A stretch of 64,000 bases of DNA, from NCBI GenBank assembly GCA_016647705.1, contig CM028338.1:12740240-12804239 (forward strand), read 5' to 3'. Source of the stretch: Eucommia ulmoides. Lineage: Eukaryota; Streptophyta; Magnoliopsida; Garryales; Eucommiaceae. The position numbers and the translations under genes are program-made. The notes under the pieces were generated by a model. The model was not told where the DNA came from. It ran no database searches and saw only the letters and a list, made by a program, of their open reading frames with translations. Of the stretch, positions 35,931 through 49,272 are shown one piece after another (positions within the stretch are counted from its first letter, which is position 1; each line of letters begins with the position of its first letter).

Positions 35931-36277
35931 ACCAGCTCGTTTATAGGATTGAGGCTCATGCAGATTAAGTATGGTAGAAAAGTTATATTAATCAGTGAGA
36001 TAAGGGGGAGGATGAGTTACACTGTTAGAGTGGCGGTGATGATCTGGTAGGTGGGTCTTAGAGGGAGTTGATACAGAATCATCAGCCATTGGAGAAGTCT
36101 CAGGCATGGTTGACAGAGTTGGAAGGGTGAGATCAATTGGCAGTTCTGGAGTGGGTTCATTTCAGAGTTTTGGAGTGGGTTCAGCTGAAGATGCTAGAGT
36201 AGACTCAACAGAAGGTGCAAGACTAGGCTTAATTGGTGGTGTTGGACTGGGCTCAACAGTACCTGAAACAGCATCCT

Positions 36278-38068
36278 TGGTAGGGGCGTAAAACACGCCG
36301 CTACTTACACTCGCAAGTATACGAGGTCTAAGTTTTAGTATAGTGTGATCGTTAAGATCGGGTTATCATATCCACAAGGATTGGTGTCGTTACTATCGAA
36401 TACCGCGTTTGTCGTGACCTAAGTTTATCTAGGCAAAAACAATTGTAATTAATTAATTAAACTAATACTAATAAATCCTAAATTAACTACACTAATATAT
36501 TAATACGTTTTAGGGTGAAGAATTGCATAGGGATTAACGTATTTACAAATACGTGTTCGATCTCGATTTACTCATGTTTATGTTGTTCGACCTATTTGAC
36601 AACCTCGGTACGTAAACTCCACCGCCATCTCTTCCGAGTGTAAGACGGGGGAATACATGACTTCGAGTCAACGAAGAAGTCCCCCTCAACGTCTTAACAA
36701 CCCTAGGTCACGTGAGTCTCACCCAGCATCATTGATTGCACACAATCCAACTCCCTCCTGGGTTATTTGATCGTCGCGTTGTATTTACCCTATCGACAAT
36801 CTTTGTTCTAAAACTCCCTCGCCACCTCTTCCGAGTGTAAGACGAGGGATATAATGCAATTTTGAGTCAACAAAGAAGTCCCCCTCAACGTCTTAACGAC
36901 CCTAGGTAGCGTCTGTCTTACCCCACGTCATCGATTGTCCACGATTCAAACCCCGACCGGGTTATAGAATCGTGGCGTTTGTTTACCCTAATTCGAATCT
37001 GGGGTTTGTCAAAACTCCGTATTCTCCATTTACCATTCTAAGCATAATAAACAAACAATACGATAAACACAATCAAACTACGAAGAACAAACATAAACGC
37101 AACACCAGAATAATAAACAAACAATACGATAAACACAATCAAACTACGAAGAACAAATATAAAGGCAACACCGAAATCATCCAAACAAACATACTTATAA
37201 ATATACCATTAATCCCTACTACAATCCATATTTAACTCGTGGCCATAGCCGCATAAACATATAAATCGAGCTAAACATGCTCACGTGATCCTAAGATAAA
37301 GAAATAAGGAAAACTAATCGAATAACTTAGCCACGTCCGAAGATAAACTGCTAAGAACGCTCAACGATTGATTCGCCGTCTTCTCCACTTCGGGATGTGA
37401 GATCCACCTCTAAAACTCCTAAACCTAGGCTTAAATATAGCCTAAGGTGCTTAAAAAACTAAGAGAGCAAAAGATTCGCCGGCCAAGGGGGAGGAGATGG
37501 GGTATTTATAGTCAAAATATCTCAAAAATATCTTAAAATATCTCAAGACTATGCAGGGCAAATCCGCCTAGGTGGTGGATTCTTCGCCTAGGCGGAGTTA
37601 GGTCGGTTCGGTCTGATCGCCTAGGCGATGAAGTAGGCGGTGGACTGGGAGAACATTCTGTTGGATTTTCGCCTAGGCGAATAAAACATCGCCTAGGCGA
37701 GCGGCTGTCAGTATCCCATCTTCGTATTCTACTGGTTTTCTGCCTAGGCGATAGAATCTTCGCATAGGCAGTCATTCGTTAGTAAGATTTTTCTCTTCTC
37801 ATCTTCTTCACTGCTTAGGCGGTGGTCTGGACGCCTAAGTGGTGGGCCTGTTTCATCTTTTAGCCTCCGAGCTTGTTTATCCACTATAACTTCGAACCGC
37901 TTTGGTTCAATCTCATCGTTTTAGCTCCAGTTTCCTATCTTTTTGTCCCACACACCTGATTTATACAAAAAGTATGAAAAATAATTAAAACATAATAAAG
38001 ATAACTATAAACGTATTCGAAAACTAATAAATTCAAATTGGAAATAGATAGGTTTTTCACACCTATCA
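36278..38068 (-). repeat. 3' LTR of B5
   Basis: 1791 bp. Starts (minus) TGATAGGTGTGAAAAACC next to the polypurine tract GAGTTTGGGGGTAT. Palindrome array at 37565-37850 includes perfect ATCGCCTAGGCGAT (37616-37629) and TTCGCCTAGGCGAA (37668-37681). It is longer than the 5' LTR because of a 66-bp tandem duplication (37045-37176) and about 60 bp near 36340-36420 that the 5' LTR lacks. Confidence 0.95.
37045..37176. repeat. 66-bp tandem duplication in B5 3' LTR
   Basis: TAATAAACAAACAATACG starts at 37045 and again at 37111, nearly identical units. The 5' LTR has one unit, so the duplication arose after insertion. Confidence 0.9.
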
Positions 38069-39846
38069 ATACCCCCAAACTCAGAATTTGGCTAGTCCTC
38101 GAGCCAAACACACACACTAAAATGAAAAATACAAAAACCAAAATAAATAACAAACAACCTAAAAACAATCTAAATATAACAACATGCGAGTTTTGACTTT
38201 TGCTAACGGCCTATTTATTTTTCCCTCAATAACCGCCAATTATTTCCAGTTCAGGCGGTGACACACAACATGTAATGTTCTAGATTTTCGACATGCAATG
38301 ATGGTGAATGCTATTCTAGATCCTTTAAACGTGTTAGTGCGAGACTCAATAATATGGCTATACAACGATCGGATTGGATTATCCACCAATGAAATTCATG
38401 AGTTAATGATTACCATAAGCTGGATTGGGGTCCACTCTCCACTAATGTAGGTTTAGTAGTTCATGAAGATCATTAGGACTTGGTTCGGTTTTGGTATATT
38501 TGGCCAAGGGTAATTTGGAATAGAAAACAGGTTAACGTTGTTAATTTAACGTTACCCAAGGCTCAACGCTTGGCATATTCACTCTCGAATCCCCATAGAA
38601 AGATTTGAAACAATCCCGAACATGCATTTAAGACCGACGTACTCACTTGTCAAAAAGAAACGGAAATAAAAACCGTATTTACATTTGGTTCTTTTAATTT
38701 TTTTATTTTTTATTTTATTTTATTTTTCTTTTCTATTTTTTTTTTCAACAAACACACCCCCAAACTTATTTTATTGTTACAATTGAAGGAGTGTGTGAAA
38801 TACAAATGAAAAATGACAAGTGAGTACTCAAATACCGAACTCATTAGAAGTTCGCCCTAAACCCACCCCTCACATCAAGAAGCCTTTTCAATGGCTAACT
38901 TGATTCACTCAAATGTGCCTTTAAATTCAATGATATAGGTTTGAAAAACGATCAACTGGCCAGGGTATTAGTTTATGTGTTCAGAATTGAATTTGCATTT
39001 AGGTTTCGACAGGGTAACGAGGGATAAACATATATCAGGGTAGGTTTCAAAGGCTCAAGCGACAAAGAGAATGCCTAAATCATTTCTCCTGAACTACCTC
39101 GCCTAGGATTTCGCCTCAAGCTTCCCTTCAATCAAGTTCTAGAATCATTAATATGTCATGAATTTGGTTAATCGATAATCGTCCTCAAATCAATTGAATA
39201 ACTATACATTGAGTCTATGTGCTCGTGCAAATTAGGATCTACAATAATTTTTACCAAAAAGCATAGTCAAGCACAAAGAATCACACATGCATGGGTATTA
39301 CCCTTGACCTTGAAAACAACCAGGGGTAATTTTCATCATTGGGTGACGGCCCAGATGAACACAAAACTCAACATTTAAACAACAACACAAAAATATAAAC
39401 ACATTCTAACCTAAACACACATGCAATACAGAAAAAAAATCATACATAAACTAATAATACTACTTACTACACATCACTCCCAAACTCAAAGTGGACAGTG
39501 TCCTCAGCGATCTCAATCATCAATCTCAACATATGAAATTTAAAGCATACTGACAAAGGGTGTTTAGAACACTTACCTGGTAGGCGAGAGGATCTCGCCT
39601 CCGAATCAAGTTAGATGTGACGGATTTAATTTATTTGACCTTGGGTTGCCTCCCAAGAAGTGTGAAACAAAACTACAAACAAAAATTATATACAAAGAAA
39701 TGCCTAAAGTAAAATTAAGTCATTTACACACAATATCGATAATAACAACAAATCAATGCCCGACAATCGTTACCAAAAACTTAGTAGCGATCGTCAAGAA
39801 CTGAATTTGCCTAACGACCAATCCCCGACAACGGCACCAAAAACTT
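38069..39846 (-). other. Internal region of B5, non-coding
   Basis: Homologous to 59240-61065 of B4. Contains the polypurine tract at its left edge, the hairpin CTTGGGTTGCCTCCCAAG at 39640-39657, and two primer-site copies (CCAAAA at 39773 and 39837, 64 bp apart). It lacks the roughly 190-bp segment with the splice-acceptor-like site present in B1 and B4. No credible frame. Confidence 0.85.
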
Positions 39847-41492
39847 GGTAGGGGCATAAAACACGCCGCTACTTACACTCGCAAGTATATGAGGTCTAAG
39901 TTTTAGTATAGTGGTTTATCTAGGCGAAAACAAATGTAATTAATTAATTAACTAATATTAATATATCCTAAATTAACTACACTAATATGTTAATATGTTT
40001 TAGGGTGAAGAATTGCATAGGGATTAACGTGTTTACAAATACATGTTCGATCTCGATTTACTCACGTTTACGTTGTTCGATCTATTTGACAACCTCGGTA
40101 CATAAACTCCACCGCCCCCTCTTCCGAGTGTAAGACGGGGGAATTCATGACTTCGAGTCAACGAAGAAGTCCCCCTGAATGTATTAATGACCCTAGGTCA
40201 CGTGAGTCTCACCCAGCGTCATTGATTGCACACAATCCAACTCTCTCCCGGGTTATTGGATCGTCGTGTTATATTTACCCTATCGACAATCTCTGTTCTA
40301 AAACTCCCTCTCCACCTCTTCCGAGTGTAAGACAAGGAATATAACACAACTTTGAGTCAACAAAGAAGTCCCCCTCAACGTCTTAATGACCCTAGGTAGC
40401 GTGTGTCTTGCCCCACGTCATCGATTATCCACGATTCAAACCCCGACCGGGTTATAGAATCGTGGCGTTTATTTACCCGAATCCAAATCCAGGGTTTGTC
40501 AAAACCTCATATTCTCCATATACCATTCTAAGCATAATAAACAAATAATAAGATAAACACAATCAAACTACGAAGATCAAACATAAACGCAACACCGAAA
40601 TCATCCAAACAAATATATTTATAAATATACCGTTAATCCCTACTACAATCCATATTTAACTTGTGGACATAGCCGCATAAACATATAAATTGAGCTAAAC
40701 ATGCTCACGTGATCCTAAGATAAATAAATAAGGAAAAACAATCGAAGAACTTAGCCTCGTCGGAAGATAAACCACTAAGAACGTTCAACGATCGATTCGC
40801 CGTCTTCTCCACTTCGAGATGTGAGCTCCACCTCTAAAACTCCTAAACCTAGTCTTAAATATAGCCTAAGGTGCTCAAAAAACCAAGAGAGCAAGAGAGT
40901 CACCGGCCAAGGGGGAGGAGAGGGGGTATTTATGGCCAAAATATCTCAAAAATATCTTAAAATATCTCAAGACTGTGCAGGGTAAATCTGCCTAGGCGGT
41001 GGATTCTTCGCCTAGGCAGAGTTAGGTCGGTTCGGTCTGATTGCCTAGGCAGTGAAGTAGGCGGTGGACTGGGAGAACATTCTGTTGGATTTTCGCTTAG
41101 GCGAATAAAACTTCGCCTAGGTAAGCGGCTGTTAGTAGCCCATCTTCGTATTCTGCTGGATTTCCACCTAGGCGATAGAATCTTTGCCTAGGCGGTCGTC
41201 CGTCAGTAATATTTTGCTCTTCTCAGCTTCTTCACCGCTTAGGCGGTGGTTTGGACGCCTAAGCGGTGGGCCTGTTTTATCTTCTAGCCACCGAGCTTGT
41301 TTATCCACCGTAACTTCGAACCGCTTTGGTTCGATCTCATTATTTTAGCTCCAGTTTCCTATCTTTTTGCCCCCCACACCTGATTTATACAAAAAGTATG
41401 AAAGCTGATTAAAACATAATAAAAATAACTATAAACGTATTTGAAAACTAACAAATTCGGATTGGAAATAGATAGGTTTTTCACACCTATCA
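39847..41492 (-). repeat. 5' LTR of B5
   Basis: 1646 bp. Two G-box units near 40196 and 40394 (198 bp apart), the second mutated to GTAGCGTGTG. Palindrome array at about 40990-41260, CTATTTATA-type TATA box upstream on the LTR strand, start TGATAGGTGTGAAAAACC. Confidence 0.95.
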
Positions 41493-41497
41493 ATCCT

Positions 41498-42340
41498 CAA
41501 GAAATAAATCAAGAGATGAATCAGTAAAGAATCTGGAGTTAGTAAAGGTTGATATATCAAAGTACAATAAGGAAGAAAACATTTAATACTCCCAAAAAAT
41601 GACATAACAAGAGACATGAAGAGTTTTGAAGATGGGATCCCAATAGCGATACCCTTTATGTTCAATGTCATATCCTAGAAAGTAACTTAGGTGGGCCCTT
41701 GGTTCTAGCTTGTTGTGTTCATGTTGTTTGAGAAGAACAAAACAAGAGTAACCAAAGACTTTGAGTTTAGAGTAATCAGGAGGTTTACCAAAAAGACGCT
41801 CAAATGGAGACTGATTTTGGAGGGAACATGGTTTATGGTGTATACTGCGGTTAGGGCATCCCTACCCCTAAAGCGCTCATGATAGGAAGAAAAAATTAGG
41901 AGAGCACGAACTGTGTCAAGAATGTGTTTATGTTTGCGTTCAACTCTTCCATTTAGTTGGGATGTACTAGGACATGTACAGTAGGGGAGCATGCATTTTT
42001 GCGAAGTAGGTTGAGAAAAGCAAGATCCTTGTATTCTATTACATTACATGAGTGAATTTTTTTTTTTTTATATTTTTGGAAAATTCGGTTTGAACCATAG
42101 AAGAAAACTCAAAATATATTTGGAATACTTCTTCACTTTTTTTTTTATAAGAAACAACCATGTATATCGAGAGTCGTCGTCTACAAAGATAACAAAGTAA
42201 CAAGAACCACTTATTGTGGCATAAGGAGAAGGACCCCAAACATCAGAATGAATTAGATCAAAGTGTGCAAGAGAAATAGACTAGTTCTCATTGAAAAGTA
42301 GGGTTGATTATTTTGCAAGTTGGTAATGGATACAGTTGAA
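41498..42340 (-). pseudogene. Copia integrase remnant (element C)
   Basis: Minus-strand pieces: DDDSRYTWLF-like (here RRRLSIYMVV in a shifted frame, about 42170), KKSEEVFQIYFEFSSMVQTE, CPSTSQLNGRVERKHKHILD, RALLIFSSYHERF, LTAVYTINHVPSK, then the C-terminal YWDPI-like segment. This is the Copia integrase core with its NG-VERKH motif and C-terminal part. The catalytic region is frameshifted near 42050, where a T-rich tract occurs. The insertion site of B5 lies just after it. Confidence 0.85.
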
Positions 42341-42399
42341 GGACTCATGTTGAATTGAACCCTAACTGACCACTAGAGATAAGCGATTTGAGTCGGCTG

Positions 42400-43110
42400 G
42401 ATGAACTGTGGCCTAACTGAGAATGCTAAATATAGGATAGTGATAGTGACAATAGCGGCGGTAAAGATAAGGATAATGATGATGAGGAGGATTGTGATGA
42501 TGGTGGTGAGATTGCACAGGTTGATGAAGGGACATAGAGTGGTAGTGGTGGGGTTTGAGGTGGAAGGTGCAAAATGTTGAGTTCAAATAGACGTCCAACT
42601 TTATGACCAGTCCCAAAGGTTTCTCCTATTCGAGGATCCTACATATGACAACCACAATTTGAAAATATAACTTCAAATCCCATTTCACAGAGTTACCTAA
42701 CAGATAAGAGATTTAAGATTAATTTTGGAATTAAATATGTATCAAGAACCAAAAGATGTGAAGTAGAAATCTAATCGGTATGAGTAACACGTATTTGAGA
42801 ACCATTAATGGTATGCATACTAGGGGTATTCATAACAAATGGTTTGGATGAGAAGATATTGGGATCAAATGTCATATGATTACAATAGGCATAATTAAAT
42901 AACCAAAAATAATTACTTGTAATAAGTGAAAGAGCAGGAGAAAAATATTTACTATCCTTAGAGAAAATTTGGTGGAAAAGTGAACTCATATCTACAATAG
43001 AGATGGTAATAGTAGTGGAGTTAGAATCCCAACCCTCTTTAGCATTGAGAATGATCGAATACGTGCAACTCGCAGACTCGTTGTTGAACCGGATCAACAA
43101 TATACAACAA
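42400..43110 (-). pseudogene. Copia protease and pre-integrase remnant (element C)
   Basis: The minus-strand frame 43100-42771 contains SSLFHQIFSKDSKYF, FNYAYCNHMTFDP and NTPSMHTINGSQIRVTHTD. This matches the Copia protease pattern W-x-x-DSGxxxHMT, but the active-site D-S-G is replaced by N-Y-A. A His/Pro-rich linker (42616-42413) follows. The frame is otherwise unusually long for this element. Confidence 0.8.
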
Positions 43111-43882
43111 AGTATGTTGTATGATATGAATCTGGAGAAACTGCGGCCACGGATGGATTCGGAACACTAAAAGTGTATAGGAACTGGTCTATAATCGTGA
43201 AGAATCAATTAAAGAACTCTTGAACCGATCAAATCTCCGTGATGAATTGAATCAACAATAAAAATAGAACTATATTGTATGATCTGAATTTGTTTAAACA
43301 GATGCTACAAATAGATCCAAAATGCCAGAATTAGCCTAGAACTAATATTAGATCTTCAAGAGCAGGTTAAAAAACATGGGAACCAGCGTAAAAACCACAC
43401 GAATATGAAGGAAAGTATATCATGTGAGTCTCAAATCACAAAATCGAGGCCGAAAACAGAATCTAAGCATTCGAAAACCCAAGGAATCGGTCCAAGTTTG
43501 AAGAAAACAGGTATAAAAATACCTGAACCAGTTAGTAAAAACTTTTCTTTGTAAACCGGCAATATGGCGATCAACATACACGTGGAAAAGTTAAAGTCGA
43601 TATGGCATTGATTTGGCATTGACATGTCAAAGAGTTAACGCTGATGTGGCAAGTCAACTCTGATGTAGCATCGACTTGTTAGTTGAGATAGCGTTGACAT
43701 GGCAGAGGGTTGACTGGCTGTTGAACAGTGACACGGCGCCCAATTGGTTTTGATGTGGCAAGACTGGACAGGGAAAACTGGTGGCACGTGGATCTGGGCA
43801 ACAGCGTTGCGCGTGAGAGTGTGTGAAAGGTTGGAACTAGTTGAGGTTGGTGGCGTTGGAATTATCTCGTCTAGATAGTTTT
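43111..43882 (-). pseudogene. Upstream coding or leader region of element C, unrecognised
   Basis: Position fits gag, but no zinc knuckle or gag core is seen on the minus strand. The + strand shows short recurring words (GATGTGGCA, GACATGGCA, TTGACTGG) at 43580-43760, and two related blocks around 43085 and 43216 (GAACCG-GATC...GTTGTATGAT-TGAAT). The sequence may be rearranged. Confidence 0.35.
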
Positions 43883-46195
43883 TGTTGGCCTAGTGAGCTA
43901 CCCAAGAGTGGGGTTAATTGGGTAGTATTAAAAATTATTAGATAATAACACTTCAAAATTCAAACAATTAATTTTATCCTAAAATTAATTATTATCTTTA
44001 TAGTAACAGATATATGTTATCAACTAGGTGTACACCGAAACAACATAATATAAATAATATAAAAAAACAAAGCAGACCACCACTACATATCCTGATTCAC
44101 CAAGCTACTCTTAGCTAATTCAGTCATCTGAGCCCCACACAAATTTGCACCTACTAAACTCAAAATTCCTTTAAAGGTAGGAACCAAACTCTCACAACGA
44201 TTTTTTTCACATGCTCAGAATCAACCTTTATAATTCCTTGTCATAGGCTAAGGAATAATCTTTATGTTTTTACCAAGCGAAAGATTAACCTAATTCTATT
44301 ACAGGGAGAATCACGACCTAATTCTTTTTATACCTTAGACTCAAAAATTAAACCTCACACAAATATACTCCAAATATTTTTTTTCCCAATAAGAATTGAA
44401 TCGTTACAATTCACTCACAAATTAAATCAAAGAATAATTAACGCATAATATTTTTATACTCTAGGTAAAGATCAAAACTTCAATCTCTTTAGCGAAAGAG
44501 ATTAAAACCAACTACCTTTGATTAGAAACTCCAAGTAGTATCTAATCCGTACACAACTCACCAATTACAAAAATTGATAAGTTCTTCCCACTCGGAGCTT
44601 CTACCACCTCAGATTAATTAATACTCAATTAATGTCCCGATACTAGTGATAGAAATAAAGTGAAGAAACAAAATCTGATTATAATAAAGAATACGGGTAA
44701 CACAATTAAGCACGTAATCAGATTAACACACAAATCGTTTTTTAAAAGATTTTTATGCTTTTAAAGTTCAAAAACGATTTCTCAAAAAGATCAATTCACC
44801 AAACAAATAATAATAATAAAATACTCAATTAAATAATAAGCTTGGAATGATCTTATCAGGAAAATACCTAAGAGATTGCATGTAGTATCGCAAGACAGCT
44901 TAGATCGGTGACGCTAACTCAAATAGCGCTTTAACTCAAGAATTTCTCAATAATCGATCTCATAATTGATCTTCTCAAAATAATATCAAAATGATGACTC
45001 TTAGAAAAGCTTAGGAACTAAATAGTTCTTGATATTGTGTGTATTGTCCTCCTTGTTATGTAAAATCCGCAGGTCTATATATAAGGAATTATAACAAGTC
45101 TTTCAATGACTAGTTTTTCAATAATAAGTATCTAAAAAGGCACTTATAGACCTCATATATTATTATGACTTAATCTTGGTATAATTCACTCAATAATATC
45201 TTTTAGAATATTCAATTAAGTCTCTTAAACATTTTCTCAAACTCAATTAAATAAGATAGAAAGAATTACATATACCAAATTTAGAGATATCAAAAATATA
45301 TGAACCATATCTATAGAGATGACAAAATATCAATGTTATATCTTTAATACTATCATATCCCTAAAAAATTTCTCATATCTTAACCATAAATGGCTAGTAA
45401 CATCTATTGTTTGATCAGAATCCTCGAAATCCTCTAAACTTGAAACAGACTGATCAGTCGACCGACCAACACCCATAAGTCGACCACCCAATTCAGGTTG
45501 TAGCCCAATCCAAACATTTCTCGCTTATCGGTCGACCGGTAATTCACAGTCTGTCGACCAAACGATACAGAGAGCTTCTCAAGCCAAAATCTATTCTCCA
45601 TTAGTCGACTGCCCATTCTCGATCTGTCAACCGAATGATTCAGCAAGTTTTACAAGTCGACTTATCTGTTGACCTAACGATTCAGAGACTTCATGTATTT
45701 TACACAGATCGACCGATCACACTCCACAAGTCTACCGATTTTGCTGGAACTTCTTCCTTAATTTATTTATTTCTCATTCAATTTCTTCAACAATTTTGCC
45801 CCTTTAATCGATTTCTTTTCTCGGTTAGCTTCACTAAATTCTTAAATTCAATTTCAATAAATTATCAATGTTTCTTTTTCAATTACACATAGGAGCAAAT
45901 AATTTAACTAATTAGGATCCTATCAAAAACATACATAATTATACAAAGTATTTTTATGTCGTGTGTGATCCTGATCGGAATCCATTAAGAGTAAAAATTT
46001 AGTTTGAGTTATTTTCCCTAGGTTCTTCAATTTCTTCGGTCTCTTAACGTCCATCATCTTTGTCAGTCTCTTCAGCATTCATTTTCTTCATGATAATATC
46101 TTCACTAAAACTTATAAACTGAAACACTCAATAAATCCATTAATTCCACAAAAAATATCAACATTTAATTGTCCATTAAAATCTTAGGATCAACA
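43883..46195 (-). repeat. Family A solo LTR (A5)
   Basis: 2313 bp flanked by GTTTT (43878-43882) and GTTCT (46196-46200), one mismatch. Minus strand starts TGTTGATCCTAAG and ends AGGCCAACA. U3 array of GTCGAC/GTCAAC motifs at 45449-45740; degenerate repeats at 44170-44520. Inserted in the 5' part of element C. Confidence 0.9.
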
Positions 46196-46524
46196 GTTCT
46201 GTTGGTATGGCCGTTGGTGAATGTTGAGCAGCGGTTGTTGTCGTACAACCCAAAATCTGAGACGGCTAGTGGTTGTGTTACTCATAGCATTTGGAGGTGC
46301 ATGTGAGCTCATGATAGCTTCGTTGGCGATGGTTTTGGTGATGTTGTGCTTGTCTCTTCGAGAAGAAGGTATTAATTTGATGACAGACGATTTTAGAGCA
46401 GTGCTGATGTTCAGAGTAGTCAATAGCTGTAACAGAAAAAACAGTACAGCAAAAGACTTGTTAGGGTTAGGGTTTTAAAATTTTTAACAGGAATAGGGTC
46501 AGGAAACATTAGCTCTTGATATTA
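46196..46524 (-). other. 5' leader, possible gag start and primer site of element C
   Basis: On the minus strand TATCAAGAGC (about 46511-46520) follows the 5' LTR and resembles TGGTATCAGAGC. The open frame 46423-46190 (77 aa) begins MTTLNISTALK; I cannot match it to gag with confidence. Confidence 0.5.
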
Positions 46525-46691
46525 TGTTAAAATAATTGAAAGACAGAATGTTGGAAAAAATATGGAGTGATAGATTGATATTTAGAAACTGTACGTTACA
46601 AAAGATTTATAATGGATATATTTCTAGGAGACTAAAAAAATTCTACAGTTAGAATTTTAATCTAATAGACCAAGTACATATAGATATTAAA
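46525..46691 (-). repeat. 5' LTR of element C
   Basis: About 167 bp, similar to 34262-34431. The right boundary is blurred (TATTAAAT instead of TATTAACA). Confidence 0.8.
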
Positions 46692-47939
46692 TGTATAGTT
46701 CGTGCAAGCAACCAATTCAAAGTAAAAAAGAAAAAGACAACACAAAGGGGCCTTAAGTTTTTTGCCTTGTTCCTCCTAAATGGAACTTGGTGTATACAGA
46801 AACAATCGTTATTTATTTATTTAATTAGATTTAAAAAAATTAAAAACTATAATAGTTTATAACAGCAGCCAGCAGGCAATAGGATTAAACAATTAAAACG
46901 AGCAAAGACACTCATGTTTTCAAAAATCCATGAGGCGCCCATGTGCTTGTTTACGCGACCGTGACTCGGTCCCATGTATGCGGGTGTCAGTCGGGTTATC
47001 TTTACATGTTATTATTTGTTACTATTATTTTTCACTTTTTCGACCTCATTTTTCTTAAAAGAAAAATTCTGTGATTATTAAGACCAGAACTCAAAGAGGT
47101 ATTAGTCCGAATCAAGATTCAACACGCTTAAGAAATATTATAAAAATTTAATTTTAAATAGATCAGACCGATGTAAGAAAATGCGTCATTAAAATCGTCC
47201 GACAAGTTAATTAGTCAAAGTATGCATAAATTGACTCTGAACACACCTGACCATATAAAAAAATTAAAAAAAAAACCTTAAAATTAATACCAGAACACAA
47301 TTGGTAAAATTTGATGACACTAAACCCCCACGACTATTAAAAAGGAGCAAAGTTTTATTTATTTATTTCTTTTGGTTTTATGGTAAAGGTTATTTTATGC
47401 ATAATTCGACTAGTCACATCTCCAAAAGATTTTAATGATGCACTCTTTCACATTGATATGGTACATTCAGAAATAAATTCAAGATTTATTTCATTTAATA
47501 GAGTTAAAACATAGTTGACAAAAAAATGAAACACGTTCCCTTACTAACGTAACTAACACCTCTTCTTATCAACCAAACTAATCCTTCTTGAGTAAATGAG
47601 CAAAGCTTTATAAAGATATCAAAGTCGCGTTAGGTTTAATTTTAAAAATAGTTTTAAAAAAAAAAACTGAAAATATTTTTTTAAAATTATGAATGTTCGG
47701 ACATTAAAGCCAAGGAACAGACTTTGCTTCGCCCTCACCATCGAGGAGGAGGCATATCCAACCCCTGAAATTTATCAAGTCGATAGATTAAAAACCTCGT
47801 CACCACATATATAGTGAATTTCGGAATCGGAGAGGAAAACAGTCCATGAATCGGGTAGGATAAAAGTCATGGACTGTGAATTTAGGTCACAATAAAGTTG
47901 ATATAAGTTAAAGTTAGTGTTAAAATCCATACATAGGGT
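46692..47939. other. AT-rich sequence, nothing recognised
   Basis: About 1.25 kb without a coding frame, tRNA, or match to the repeats in this window. It may be unique host intergenic DNA or an unrecognised old element. Confidence 0.5.
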
Positions 47940-49272
47940 TGGTAGCGAAATATTACGTCACTACTTTCACCGCGAGTGTACGAGTCAAATTTTAGTATAA
48001 TGGGAAGATTAGGATTGTCGTATCCAAAGGGATTGGATTAAATTGTCGTTGAGTAGCGCAATTGTCATAACCGAATTTTATCTAGGTAACTCAATTTATA
48101 TTTTTGTTAATAAAATATATTAAACTAAATTAATAACTATAATACTAATATGATGATGTTGAAGGGATTATATTGCCTAGGAATTAACTTTGTTCACTTA
48201 AATGTGTTTGATTCTATCTAGTTTACATTAACGACATTCAAACTATCCGACAATCTAAGTATCAAAATCTTACTCACTACCTTTCCCGAGTGTAAAGTGA
48301 ATGAATATGCTACTTCGCGTCAACGCCGAAATCCCCTTCTAGCGTCTATACGACACTTGGTCACATAAATCTCGCCCCAACCTCACGGATTACATACTTT
48401 CTAACACCCTCTTGGGTCATTAGATCGTCGCGTTGTGTTTAATCCCTAGTCCGAATCCGGAGTTACCTCTCCCAAGCGTCAAACCCCGATTTCTTAAACT
48501 GACCACAATACGATAACAAGCATATAATGATTGTAATAAAAAGGTAAAGACAATCGAATATGGATGGAAAACTGATAACGAAACAAAGATAAAACAAACT
48601 ACGTTTTTATAAACAAATCACTGCCTAGATAATATATGTTTAGTCATACATGGTCATAGCCCTATATTCAACAATACACAAGGTAAACATAAATAAAACT
48701 ATCAACAAAAACTGAGAAATAAAGAGAGAAACAAGGAGACTAGCCGTTATCCGAATAACCGACGCTAAAATTGCTCCGAGATTGTTTCCTCTTCTTGGCT
48801 TTGTGATTTTCTCTTGGTTGATAGTGTCTTGGAGCTCTCAAGACTCCAAAAAACGTGGGTGTTATGTTGGGAGAAGAGGGGATACAAATGAGATCCAAAA
48901 TATCCTAAAAAATATCTCCAAATATCAACAAAATCTGGTGTCAAACTGCTGCAGCGGTGGAGAAGTCAGTAAGCTTCTACTGTGTGACCGCTGCAGTGGT
49001 GGGAATTACCGCTGCGGCAGTGGTCAGGCAAAAAGGTTTTTGTGCAATTGACCGCTGTAGTCCTGAACTTGCCTTTTTGCTTGTTTTTCTACCGTTCTTC
49101 CACCGACGTTCCATCGAATTGCTTGTTTATCGATCGTTTTCATCCCTTTTCGTCCCAAACACCTGTTTTACATACAAACAAATAAAATGAATTAAAATAT
49201 ATTAAAATATTATAATAATACTCGAAAACTACCAAAATCGATTTGGAAATATATAGATAAATTAACCTATCA
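47940..49272 (-). repeat. Family B solo LTR (B3)
   Basis: About 1.33 kb. Minus strand starts TGATAGGTTAATTTATC (49272). The other end near TGGTAGCGAAATATTACG (47940) matches the end of B2. Same one-unit subtype as B2. Palindrome array at 48949-49050 (CTGCTGCAGCGG, CCGCTGCAGTGG). Flanks (AGGGT and ACGGG) give no convincing duplication, so the left boundary may be off by a few bases. Confidence 0.8.

Larger units (their letters stand above)
36278..41492 (-). mobile_element. Complete non-autonomous family B element B5
   Basis: 5215 bp with perfect target duplication ATCCT (36273-36277 and 41493-41497). Minus orientation: 5' LTR 41492-39847, primer sites, 1778-bp internal region, polypurine tract, 3' LTR 38068-36278. 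The internal region has no gag or pol, so movement would depend on proteins from another Gypsy element. It lies between integrase and RT of Copia element C. This copy and B4 define the structure of the family. Confidence 0.95.
34262..46691 (-). mobile_element. Ty1/Copia element C with short LTRs, holding B5 and A5
   Basis: Two LTRs of about 170 bp (34262-34431 and 46525-46691), TGTTAA...TTAACA on the + strand, enclose a minus-strand Copia gag-pol. Domain order PR, IN, RT, RNase H is that of Ty1/Copia. The short LTRs and RT/RNase H wording resemble the Ale-like group (from memory, not searched). Without B5 and A5 it is about 4.9 kb, a normal length. No clear target duplication (TATTA against GTATA). 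All frames are broken. Confidence 0.8.

Noticed and set aside
36106-36291. Gly/Ser/Val-rich 61-aa + frame
   Set aside because: Antisense of the Pro/Ser/Thr-rich linker before the RT of Copia element C.
42413-42616. His/Tyr-rich 67-aa minus frame as a possible metal-binding peptide
   Set aside because: It lies between protease and integrase of Copia element C and is a low-complexity linker from GATGATGG-type repeats.
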